Shown here piece by piece: positions 1 to 6,632 of a stretch of DNA of 13,404 nucleotides. Source of the DNA: Actinomycetota bacterium (GTDB lineage Bacteria; Cyanobacteriota; Vampirovibrionia; Obscuribacterales; Obscuribacteraceae); the NCBI GenBank assembly GCA_903970355.1, contig CAJCIF010000462.1, positions 1-13,404 on the forward strand. The letters run 5' to 3'. A program made the translations under genes and the position numbers. Numbering within the stretch: the stretch's first letter is position 1; every line of letters starts with the position of its first letter. Under the pieces are notes generated by a model. That model was not told the DNA's origin and ran no database searches. It was given only the letters and a program-made list of their open reading frames with translations.

Positions 1-119
1 CGACCTGGTGTTTCCGCAAAGCCCCTCGGCTCGAAGCACTCAACGTTTGAGTGAGCGCTCACCGATTAGGCTTATACTTTAGCGCGTCTGGCCGGAAATA
101 CTAGCGCTCCAGAAGATAT
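1..119 (+). repeat. Direct repeat copy 1 (promoter/operator/leader module)
   Basis: These 119 bases are identical to 459-577, a spacing of 458 bp. Similarity continues in patches beyond the identical part. Positions 120-132 match 578-590 with four differences, an AAAGC-centred block at 155-172 resembles 612-629, and ATGAGATT at 220 resembles 675. The copy carries a composite palindrome (37-62) and a -10-like TATACT (73-78). It begins at the first base of the window, so its true left end is unseen. Confidence 0.95.
37..78 (+). promoter_or_regulatory. Putative operator plus -10 element, copy 1
   Basis: Two overlapping palindromes are visible. CACTCAA-CGT-TTGAGTG spans 37-53 and the perfect 12-mer GTGAGCGCTCAC spans 51-62, so three half-sites of one motif lie in a row. 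TATACT at 73-78 is a good -10 hexamer. The only -35-like TTGAGT (47-52) is 20 bp upstream, which is too far for a strong unaided promoter, so an activator or repressor is plausible. The 12-mer equals the core of the symmetric lac operator, and similar cores occur at TetR-family sites. The regulator is not identified. Confidence 0.5.
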
Positions 120-214
120 GCAGTACACATGCATCATTGATGATCAGTTTTCAAAAAGCTCATGGCCGCCGGATATTCTCGTTTCAATGCGCATGTTCCG
201 AATCGTTTTTTTTT
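85..214 (+). ncRNA. Candidate structured leader or small RNA, copy 1
   Basis: The start is inferred from the -10 hexamer at 73-78; the end is a run of nine T at 206-214. The predicted long stem pairs ACATGC (127-132) with GCATGT (191-196) and CATTGA (135-140) with TCAATG (184-189), with a small internal loop between them. The stem ends 9 nt before the T-run, so it is not a textbook terminator. The T-run falls in nearly the same register as in copy 2 although the sequence between has diverged. No known riboswitch class was recognised. Confidence 0.3.
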
Positions 215-219
215 GCGTT

Positions 220-312
220 ATGAGATTCTTCTTTTTGCAAAGTGAAGAATCTATTGTTGGAACTTCCATTTTTGCGCATGATTTTGATCAGCAAAAAAGT
301 ATTGGAAAGTAA
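220..312 (+). CDS. Possible 30-residue peptide after repeat copy 1
   Basis: This 30-codon frame starts at ATG 220, ends in TAA at 310-312 and is followed 6 nt later by a strong intrinsic terminator. Its start region (ATGAGATTCTTCTT, Met-Arg-Phe-Phe-Phe) closely matches the start of the glycosyltransferase at 675, and it sits in the equivalent place behind the other repeat copy. After about 14 nt the two sequences differ. The frame is also open upstream to 118. No Shine-Dalgarno sequence is visible. It could be a small peptide gene, a relic of a duplicated 5' gene end, or non-coding RNA. Confidence 0.25.
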   Translation: MRFFFLQSEESIVGTSIFAHDFDQQKSIGK

Positions 313-317
313 GCAAA

Positions 318-356
318 CAAAAACACCATCCAGATTGCTCCGCGATGGTGTTTTTG
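318..356 (+). terminator. Strong intrinsic terminator, possibly bidirectional
   Basis: A perfect 13-bp stem is formed by CAAAAACACCATC (318-330) and GATGGTGTTTTTG (344-356), with a 13-nt loop. The T-tract lies on the 3' arm and the A-tract on the 5' arm, so it could work on either strand. It closes off transcription from repeat copy 1 and insulates copy 2. Confidence 0.7.
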
Positions 357-360
357 CTAC

Positions 361-458
361 TACCTGACTGCTCAATGCGATTTGAGCTCAGTATTTCATT
401 ACGCTTCAGTCAGTCCTTCACGTAATGCGGGCTGCTTGCTACCGTTTCTGGTCAGCGC
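361..458. other. Spacer with two stem-loops between terminator and repeat copy 2
   Basis: There is no credible reading frame here. One hairpin pairs ACTG-CTCAA (367-375) with TTGAG-(CT)-CAGT (382-392) with a two-base bulge. A second pairs CATTACG (397-403) with CGTAATG (421-427) across 17 nt. Neither is followed by a T-run. Their function is unknown. Confidence 0.3.
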
Positions 459-577
459 CGACCTGGTGTTTCCGCAAAGCCCCTCGGCTCGAAGCACTCA
501 ACGTTTGAGTGAGCGCTCACCGATTAGGCTTATACTTTAGCGCGTCTGGCCGGAAATACTAGCGCTCCAGAAGATAT
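459..577 (+). repeat. Direct repeat copy 2 (promoter/operator/leader module)
   Basis: This is the second exact copy of the 119-bp segment at 1-119. It lies about 100 bp upstream of the GT87 glycosyltransferase and contains the same palindrome (495-520) and -10-like hexamer (531-536). The left flank visible here cannot be compared with copy 1, because the window starts at the copy 1 boundary. Confidence 0.95.
495..536 (+). promoter_or_regulatory. Putative operator plus -10 element, copy 2
   Basis: This is identical to the element in copy 1. The palindromes lie at 495-511 and 509-520 and TATACT at 531-536. A transcript starting near 543 would read through the leader at 578-670 into the glycosyltransferase gene at 675. 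Confidence 0.5.
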
Positions 578-670
578 ACAGTAGGTATGCGTCTTGGTGA
601 GGAGAGTTCGGAAAGCCCGTAACCACGGGAAATAATCATCTCGAGGCACGTACTACCAACCGACTTTTTT
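543..670 (+). ncRNA. Candidate structured leader or attenuator, copy 2
   Basis: The start is inferred from TATACT at 531-536. The segment ends in six T (665-670), only 4 bases before the ATG at 675. GTCTTGGT (591-598) can pair with ACCAA(CC)GAC (655-664), leaving a two-base bulge, directly before the T-run, which is a terminator-like arrangement. An inner hairpin CCCGT-AACC-ACGGG lies at 616-629. An alternative pairing, GTATG (585-589) with CGTAC (649-653), would compete. This suggests transcription attenuation upstream of the glycosyltransferase, but no ligand class was recognised. Confidence 0.35.
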
Positions 671-674
671 AGCT

Positions 675-2045
675 ATGAGATTTTTCTTCCCCAAAAACTC
701 CCAGCACTTGGCACCAATTTTGATGGCGCTGTCCTCACGACGAGCGAAATATCTCAGGCTAGCTTCTTTTAGCTTTCTCGTATTCTTGTCAGCCTGGTTG
801 ATCCTGACGAGTGGGGTGCTAATAAAAGTTGCTATTGATGGCGGCCTTGAAATGGTGGCTTTGCAAGATGCAGGATTTTTGCGTACCAGAGATTTTTTCA
901 ATTACTACGAAGTTGCCAAAATCGTTGCTTCAGAAGATAGGTCGAATGTTTATGATGCGGCGACCCAATATAAATGGCGGAAAACACTGCTTGCTCCTCT
1001 AAAGGTTACTGATCCGTTTCCATTTCAGTATCCGCCCCATTTCCTTTTATTGGCTTACCTAATCAGTCCATTTTCGTTGCGCGATGCTTTCGTAATTTGG
1101 AATGTGGTTGGACTTGCCTTCGGTACCTTAGGGCTCAGCTGGGTGTTGAATAAACGCAATGCGCTTGATCGAAAGGAACGCATTGTCTTTTTACTTGGTG
1201 TATTTGGATCAGGATGCACCTTTTATATGCTATTAGTTGGGCAGATAAGTTTCCTGCTCGTTTTTTTTCTTTCAGTCTTTTGCATCTGCTTACACAATAA
1301 ACAAGTAATTTCGGGATTGGCTCTTGCCGCATCAACGATCAAACCACAGCTGTCTCCATTACTAGTTTTCGAACTATTGCTTTTGAGGAAATTTGGAGCG
1401 CTTGTGTCGTTCTTCGTTTCATTTTTTCTCTTGCTCGCTCTCTCTGGGTTATTTCTTGGCTGGCACGTTTTTGAAAGTTATCCAAAATTCTTTTTGAATG
1501 CTGAAATGAACGCGGATACTTATGGAGTTTTCCCGCAAGGTATGGTTTCTTTGCGCGGTCCAATCAGTCTCTTCTGTGATCAAAAACAAGTGGTGATCAT
1601 CTGTGCAACAGTCATGGCTTCTTTTGCCGGTGTTCTCTTTCTGCTCTGGAAAAAATGTCGCACTATGCCCGAAGGAGAGGGTCTGAATTGGATGTTGGCA
1701 ATGGCACTGCTTGGCACCATAATCGCCATGCCTCATGCACATTTTCAAGATCTCGTCCTCCTCTCTTTAACAGCAGCTTTGACAATGCAAACTACAAATC
1801 TTCGACGCATCATCGAGGAAGAAAGACCTTTGCCGTTAAAACTGTGGCACATAATTTTCTTGAGCTATCCGTTCATAAGCTGGGGACAATATCTTGCCCT
1901 GGTCATACACGGTACGATTCTGACCTGGCAAACGATTCTTCCTTCTTACATTTGTTTGCTCCTAAATATATTATTGTTCGCTTGTGGCTATCGGTATCTA
2001 TCAAGATACACTCCGCATGAAAAAACAGAGACAAATTCAGTCTAG
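675..2045 (+). CDS. GT87 (DUF2029) family membrane glycosyltransferase
   Basis: This 456-residue polytopic membrane protein belongs by its motifs to the GT87/DUF2029 group. Members with the GT-C fold, such as the mycobacterial mannosyltransferase PimE, transfer a sugar from a polyprenyl-phosphate donor on the outer face of the membrane. Family marks include an acidic residue after the first helix (D73 in TRDF, then YY at 77-78), VYD at 92-94, FQYPP at 117-121, VGQ at 188-190, IKPQ at 222-225 and the late PHAHFQD at 353-359. A first helix spans about 29-50, followed by a long outside loop and roughly ten further hydrophobic segments. The length is normal. No Shine-Dalgarno precedes the ATG; a T6 run lies 4 nt upstream, so expression may depend on the repeat-borne leader. 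The sugar and acceptor cannot be told. The stop overlaps the next gene in CTAG. Confidence 0.85.
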   Translation: MRFFFPKNSQHLAPILMALSSRRAKYLRLASFSFLVFLSAWLILTSGVLIKVAIDGGLEMVALQDAGFLRTRDFFNYYEVAKIVASEDRSNVYDAATQYKWRKTLLAPLKVTDPFPFQYPPHFLLLAYLISPFSLRDAFVIWNVVGLAFGTLGLSWVLNKRNALDRKERIVFLLGVFGSGCTFYMLLVGQISFLLVFFLSVFCICLHNKQVISGLALAASTIKPQLSPLLVFELLLLRKFGALVSFFVSFFLLLALSGLFLGWHVFESYPKFFLNAEMNADTYGVFPQGMVSLRGPISLFCDQKQVVIICATVMASFAGVLFLLWKKCRTMPEGEGLNWMLAMALLGTIIAMPHAHFQDLVLLSLTAALTMQTTNLRRIIEEERPLPLKLWHIIFLSYPFISWGQYLALVIHGTILTWQTILPSYICLLLNILLFACGYRYLSRYTPHEKTETNSV

Positions 2046-2632
2046 CGCCGGCGCCCACCGGAACCGGGATTTCGCATAGTGGCCGGCCAGTTAATTCTGA
2101 GTCTTCCATCACGCATCCGATCCCACACGAGGACTCGCAATGGCGTGCCTCTCACGTGATGATATAAAATACCGGCTCGCTCATAAAATCCGCGCGTGTG
2201 ATACGTGTTTGGAAAATCAAAAGCAACGACATCGAGGTGGTGGCAAATTTCGTGGCAGAGCGTACTCAGAAAAGTTCCATAAGATGTAACTTTCTCCAGA
2301 ACAGCAGTTCGCATCCACAGTCTAATCTTGTGCGTCTCTAAGTCATAATCGGCATATAACTCTTCAACGTTGTATCCAGTTCCTTTGCGGGGGCGAACGC
2401 CTAAAACACGAACTTTGGGTGGAACAATCTGAAAACTCTCTGATATGTACGTTGCTATAGCATTGCAAGCCACTTGCATCTCGGCTTTATTTTCCTCAGC
2501 CATCGCCTCTTCAAGCTCTCTGGCCATAGTTAAAAGCGGTTCTTGTGGCGGCAGAGCGATTGTGGACATATCACTGCTGCGATTGTACTCTTGCTTTTCT
2601 GTTTGCTTATTGGGAATACTGTCTGTAATCAT
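2042..2632 (-). CDS. Small HEXXH zinc metallopeptidase-like protein
   Basis: This 196-residue protein has no signal peptide or membrane segment, so it is probably cytoplasmic. The centre carries HEICHHLD (127-134): H127 and H131 would bind zinc and E128 would be the catalytic base. It is followed by a conserved-looking THTRGFYER stretch (about 144-152) in which H145 or E151 could be the third ligand. The motif resembles SprT-like or minigluzincin-type proteins, but the family is not firmly assigned. The C-terminus is basic (GGRRR). The N-terminal 30 residues look disordered; an internal ATG at 2569 (MSTIAL) is an alternative start and would leave about 100 bp, rather than 39 bp, to the divergent protease gene. 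No strong ribosome binding site is seen for either start. Its stop overlaps that of the glycosyltransferase. Confidence 0.75.
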   Translation of the reverse strand: MITDSIPNKQTEKQEYNRSSDMSTIALPPQEPLLTMARELEEAMAEENKAEMQVACNAIATYISESFQIVPPKVRVLGVRPRKGTGYNVEELYADYDLETHKIRLWMRTAVLEKVTSYGTFLSTLCHEICHHLDVVAFDFPNTYHTRGFYERAGILYHHVRGTPLRVLVWDRMRDGRLRINWPATMRNPGSGGRRR

Positions 2633-2671
2633 GCTGATATCTTAAAGTACTTTCCGAGGAAGAAAGAGCCA

Positions 2672-4123
2672 ATGTCAATTAGGAAACAGCTTTTTTGCAC
2701 TGTTGTCACTCTTTTAGTTACCGCTGCCCAAGCCAATGCTCAGACCATTGGTAAGCCGATGGTGATCAAAAGCACGCCTGAATTCCTCAAGCTCTATAAC
2801 GGTGGCGTCGATGACATGCGCAACAAAGACAATGATGCCGCCATTTTAAAATTTAAAGCGGCAATCGACGTCGATCCCAAAATAGCTCCTGCTCACCTGA
2901 ACTATGGTCTCTTATTGATGTACTCAGGAAAATATAATGATGCTGAGACAGAATTGCTGAAAGCTAAATCATTGGATCCAAAAATGCCGGCCGTATACGG
3001 AAATCTTGGCGCAATTTACCAGACACTCGGCAACGATGACGCCGCTATCGAGAACTTCAAAAAGTACCTGGAAATGGATCCAAATAATCCATCGGCAGCA
3101 AGAATTCAAAGCGTTATCGGCATGTTACAGGGAGATCTGGACCGCCGCAAACTTAACCGGATGCCTAACGGTCCAGACGACTACATTGGTGATGCTACCG
3201 AAGCAGGCGTCACTCGTTGGCCTGAAAATAGGATGCCAATCAAAATAAGCATTAAGCCTGGGAACAGCGTTCCTGGCTACCGTGATGCTTTCGAAGAGAT
3301 ACTAAAACAGAGCTTTACCGATTGGGTCGACGCCTCACAAGGGAAGGTCCGCATACAATATGTCGATAACCCAATCGGCGCTGACATTGTCTGTGGTTGG
3401 ACGGATAACCCCAGAGAAATGATTTCCAGTGCCGAAGGCGGCCATGCCATGGTAGGTATGGATAAGCAAGGTGTGACCGGGTGCACGCTCACTTTGCTTA
3501 CCGTTAGGCCTGATACACGGGGAAAATTAACGGACAATTTTGCGCGCCGCATCGCATTACACGAAGTTGGACATGCTCTGGGTATTCTAGCCCACAGTCC
3601 CAATCCAGATGACATCATGTTTAATACCGTATTGCCAGCTGACATACCATGCGGTCTGAGCTCAAAAGATAAAAATACATTGGTCGCTTTATATTCTCTC
3701 GACGCCGATGTAGTTGCAAAACACCCACCTCAAATAGCACAAATGATTTCTGGTGACAACAATAGTATTGTCGTTCGATCAACGAAATTGAATTTGGAAG
3801 GCAATGACGCTATGGAGAAAAAGGATTATCTCTTAGCCGCCAAACTGTTCGACGAAGCGCGACGGGTCGATCCTGGTAATGATGTCGTGATTGGGAATCT
3901 AGGGGTCGCTTACGGCAATTATGCAGCGATTCAAATGAACTCAGGCAATAATTCAGAAGCTGATCAATACTTTAAACGTTCATTGCCGCTTCTTGAAAAA
4001 TGTTCAAGTAAAACTAGCTGCTTGATAATTTTGAAAAACTATAGAATGTTCCTGAAGAGAACAAATCGAATGGCAGAGGCTGATTCGATAAACTCAAAAA
4101 TCACAGCACTGGGAGGAGAATAA
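2672..4123 (+). CDS. Secreted TPR-matrixin-TPR metalloprotease
   Basis: This 483-residue protein starts at ATG 2672 behind AGGAAG (2657-2662), which fits better than the upstream in-frame ATG at 2543 because the protein then begins with a signal peptide (cleavage likely after ANA, residue 23). Three TPR units follow (about 37-138), then a matrixin-like zinc protease domain (about 180-345) and a C-terminal TPR-like helical region (about 372-480). The metal site is H297-E-V-G-H301, with G304 and a third His at 308, and a Met-turn DIM (M316). The third His lies one residue later than in the classic HExxHxxGxxH. It probably cuts proteins outside the cytoplasm, with the TPRs positioning a partner or substrate. 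A paralogue lies at 12490-13404. The 3' end carries the ribosome binding site of the next gene, so the two are likely co-transcribed. Confidence 0.85.
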   Translation: MSIRKQLFCTVVTLLVTAAQANAQTIGKPMVIKSTPEFLKLYNGGVDDMRNKDNDAAILKFKAAIDVDPKIAPAHLNYGLLLMYSGKYNDAETELLKAKSLDPKMPAVYGNLGAIYQTLGNDDAAIENFKKYLEMDPNNPSAARIQSVIGMLQGDLDRRKLNRMPNGPDDYIGDATEAGVTRWPENRMPIKISIKPGNSVPGYRDAFEEILKQSFTDWVDASQGKVRIQYVDNPIGADIVCGWTDNPREMISSAEGGHAMVGMDKQGVTGCTLTLLTVRPDTRGKLTDNFARRIALHEVGHALGILAHSPNPDDIMFNTVLPADIPCGLSSKDKNTLVALYSLDADVVAKHPPQIAQMISGDNNSIVVRSTKLNLEGNDAMEKKDYLLAAKLFDEARRVDPGNDVVIGNLGVAYGNYAAIQMNSGNNSEADQYFKRSLPLLEKCSSKTSCLIILKNYRMFLKRTNRMAEADSINSKITALGGE

Positions 4124-4129
4124 AAAAGA

Positions 4130-4552
4130 TTGGTTCAGGAAACACACTTAGAAAGCGTAACAGTTCGACGTGCAAACAAAGACGATATAGAAGCCATACA
4201 CAACTGTATTGAGCCATTCGTTAAACAAGGAAAAATACTCCCTCGTTCTCTCCACGAACTAAGTGAACAAGTCGATCAATATTTCGTGGCAGAAGCAGAA
4301 GGTGCAATTGTTGGCTGCGCGGTTCTTGAGATTTATTCTCCGAAGCTTTCAGAAATTAGAAGTCTGGCCGTAGCTGAAGGTGCTCAGCGAAGCGGCATAG
4401 GTAAACGATTAGTTGAAGCCTGTATAGAGCGTGCCAAAAACGAGAATATTCTCGAAGTGATGGCGATTAGTTCAGACGAAATATTCTTTCAATCTTGTGG
4501 TTTTGATTTCACTTTGCCTGGAGAAAAGAAGGCATTATTTTTTATGCCCTAG
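4130..4552 (+). CDS. GNAT family N-acetyltransferase (ArgA-like)
   Basis: This 140-residue cytoplasmic protein has a single GNAT fold. It uses acetyl-CoA to acetylate an amino group. Motif A is clear: beta-4 RSLAVAE (77-83), then QRSGIG (86-91), the pyrophosphate-binding loop, and helix 91-103. The late FFQSCGF (119-125) and the C-terminal KKALFFMP resemble the N-acetylglutamate synthase-like subgroup, so an arginine-pathway role is possible but not shown. The start is TTG at 4130, placed by GGAGGAG at 4112-4118 inside the last codons of the preceding gene. The gap between stop and start is 6 nt, which suggests translational coupling to the secreted protease. The stop TAG shares CTAG (4549-4552) with the stop of the opposing kinase gene. 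Confidence 0.85.
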   Translation: MVQETHLESVTVRRANKDDIEAIHNCIEPFVKQGKILPRSLHELSEQVDQYFVAEAEGAIVGCAVLEIYSPKLSEIRSLAVAEGAQRSGIGKRLVEACIERAKNENILEVMAISSDEIFFQSCGFDFTLPGEKKALFFMP

Positions 4553-6519
4553 AAGACAGGACTAAATGAATTGCGGGCTCGCTTAGTGACGATGTTGCAT
4601 TTTGGCAATGCTTTATGAATGATAGCGATTGACTCTACGCCTATTTTCGGGCATTCAGCTATATTTAGAAACACGAGTTTCTTAAGCTGCACCAATTGCC
4701 GGAAAGCATTGTCATCTATATCTGTACCGGCAATGCACAAACCAGTTAAATTTCGCATTTTCAGCAGCGATTTCACACAATTGTCGGTAATGAGAGCACG
4801 TTGCAAGCTGAGAGAATCGAGATCTAGTTTTGAAATTTCAGCTATTCCTTTATCACCAATCTCGCATGAATCAAGATTGAGTACTTTCAAATGCTTTAAC
4901 CGTCCTACATTCTTCATCCCATCGTCCGTAATCCGAGCACCTTTGAGAACAATTTCTCGCAACGGAACATCCGGGCTTAAGGACTGAAACCCCTCGTTGG
5001 TTATTTGAGAGCGGCCTAAATTGATGGAATCTAGCGGTCTTCTCTTCAGGAATGGAAATATCTCATCCCCGATTTTTGTATCTCTTAACTCAAGAAATTC
5101 CAGGTTCGGCAGACCGACTAAATTTTCTAAACCCTTTATGGTTATGTGTTCACAGTCTCCTAAGTTCAATCTTCTCAAATGATAGAAATCTTTGAGTGGT
5201 ACGAGGGCCGCATCTGATATGTCGGTGTAATCTCTGGCGTCATTAAGGTGGCCGACATCAATATCGGGATCGCGGGAGTGAGCCTTGAGGTACTGTATGA
5301 AGAACACATCGCACTCGGAACTTTCCTGCGCCGCCATCTTCGTAGTAGCGCTTTGAGTTGCCGGAGTAACCAATGGTGCCGATTTGGTCACCTCTTCTTT
5401 TGGAAGCGAAGTATCTTCTTTTTTAGAAGTGGCCAAATAAAACGACACCGCTCCGACAATAATGGTGCCTGCTATAGCAAGCAAAACGAAAACAGGAGTT
5501 TTCTTCTTTTCGGGAGGAGCAGTGGACTGCACATTTTGCTTGCTTTGATATCCTATCTGATAGAGGCTAAAGAGCATCTCTTTGAGTGTTTGAAATCTGT
5601 TCGCTGGATCCTTTGCTAACGCACGAGCGGTTATTTGTTCCAACTCTTGCGGAAACTCTCTCATTGCAGCTTCAGATAAAGACAAAGGAATTTCATTGAG
5701 TTGCCTCACCATGGTCTCCATCGCATTTTTTCCAAGAATCGGTGGAGAGCCAGTTAGCATTTCGTACAAAATGCAACCGATCGAATAGATATCGGATCTT
5801 TGATCGAGCTTGTGACCATTTACCTGTTCAGGACTCATGTATGATGGAGTCCCCATCACTTCTCCTGTTCTTGTCATACGTGCCACCATGTCTTCATTCT
5901 CGAGCATCTTAGCCAAGCCAAAATCGAGAACACGAGCAACTCGTTTCTCGCCAGTTTCATCTAAAATGACATTGGACGGTTTTAGATCACGGTGCAAAAT
6001 ATTCTTTTCGTGAGCGCAAATTACTCCGGCACAAATATCGGAAATGATCTGCAGGCTCTCTTCAATGCTAAGGTCACCTTTTCTCTTCAGATACTGCGCC
6101 AGTGTTTCACCCCTTACGAGATCCATAATCATGTAAGGCTCGCCTGTTTGCGAGACACTGCAATCGTATACGCTCACAATGTTGGGATGGGCCAATCGGC
6201 TTGCTGCTTGAGCTTCCGTTTGAAAACGCCTGAACGCTGAACCTTCGTGAAGGTGTGATTTCAGTGTTTTAATCGCCACCCGCTTCTTTAAAACAATGTG
6301 TTCAGCTTCGTACACATCACCCATTCCTCCTGATCCAATCAATTTGATGAATCGATATCCAGGAACGGTCAGGCTGGAATCTCCTCCATCAATCGGCGTT
6401 GCATCGTTTGGGCAAAATTTGGTGCCTGCAGCGACTTCCAATCCGCACTTAGGACAAGCTACGCTTGCCACGGGGTCAGCGTGAATTTCGTTTTTGAGAG
6501 TGTGGTCGTCTTCTGGCAC
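4549..6519 (-). CDS. Membrane Ser/Thr protein kinase with zinc ribbon and LRR sensor
   Basis: This is a 656-residue Hanks-type kinase. Residues 20-40 form a half zinc ribbon (C22-x2-C25, C36-PND, with D39 where a fourth Cys is usual). The kinase domain spans about 55-325: glycine loop GSGGMG (62-67), VAIK lysine K84, alpha-C E102, HRDLKPSN with D178, DFG D199, SPE 229-231 and D243, so it should be active. One membrane helix lies at about 343-363. The outer part has a Pro/Thr/Ser-rich stalk and six to seven leucine-rich repeats (about 440-640), a likely sensor or binding surface. The start is GTG at 6519, with AGGAG (6531-6535) 11 nt upstream; a nearer ATG at 6526 is out of frame. The gene is divergent from the DUF2293 gene. 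The substrates are unknown. Confidence 0.9.
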   Translation of the reverse strand: MPEDDHTLKNEIHADPVASVACPKCGLEVAAGTKFCPNDATPIDGGDSSLTVPGYRFIKLIGSGGMGDVYEAEHIVLKKRVAIKTLKSHLHEGSAFRRFQTEAQAASRLAHPNIVSVYDCSVSQTGEPYMIMDLVRGETLAQYLKRKGDLSIEESLQIISDICAGVICAHEKNILHRDLKPSNVILDETGEKRVARVLDFGLAKMLENEDMVARMTRTGEVMGTPSYMSPEQVNGHKLDQRSDIYSIGCILYEMLTGSPPILGKNAMETMVRQLNEIPLSLSEAAMREFPQELEQITARALAKDPANRFQTLKEMLFSLYQIGYQSKQNVQSTAPPEKKKTPVFVLLAIAGTIIVGAVSFYLATSKKEDTSLPKEEVTKSAPLVTPATQSATTKMAAQESSECDVFFIQYLKAHSRDPDIDVGHLNDARDYTDISDAALVPLKDFYHLRRLNLGDCEHITIKGLENLVGLPNLEFLELRDTKIGDEIFPFLKRRPLDSINLGRSQITNEGFQSLSPDVPLREIVLKGARITDDGMKNVGRLKHLKVLNLDSCEIGDKGIAEISKLDLDSLSLQRALITDNCVKSLLKMRNLTGLCIAGTDIDDNAFRQLVQLKKLVFLNIAECPKIGVESIAIIHKALPKCNIVTKRARNSFSPVF

Positions 6520-6632
6520 GGATCATTAATCTCCTAGGAAATATTATCCCGTGTGAGAGTCAAAGACCACGTTTCTCCAGTCTTTTAATGCTTTGCCGCT
6601 TTAAAGGGATGTAAAAAGGCATAATATGCAAT
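6520..6632. promoter_or_regulatory. Divergent intergenic region, kinase / DUF2293 gene
   Basis: This 113-bp gap must hold the start signals of both flanking genes. AGGAG for the kinase lies on the minus strand at 6531-6535. A GATAAT-like -10 on the minus strand (6543-6548) is close to it, and TAATAT at 6622-6627 on the plus strand is too near the DUF2293 start for a normal leader. No convincing -35 partner was found for either. Confidence 0.3.

Noticed and set aside
51..62. Lac-operator core as a sign of vector contamination
   Set aside because: Only the 12-base core matches. The flanks differ from the lac operator, the motif is part of a larger native palindrome, and the same block occurs twice beside ordinary chromosomal genes.
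118..219. Upstream extension of the 30-codon frame to ATG 118
   Set aside because: The start falls at the end of the exact repeat, has no properly spaced ribosome binding site, and the matching position in copy 2 is ATA. The segment is better explained as an untranslated leader.
591..664. tRNA-like or known riboswitch fold upstream of the glycosyltransferase
   Set aside because: There is no T-loop, anticodon-arm geometry or recognised riboswitch consensus; only generic stems can be supported.
2543..2671. N-terminal extension of the first matrixin protease
   Set aside because: The 43 extra residues would bury the signal peptide, overlap the divergent gene, and lack a ribosome binding site, while ATG 2672 has a good one.
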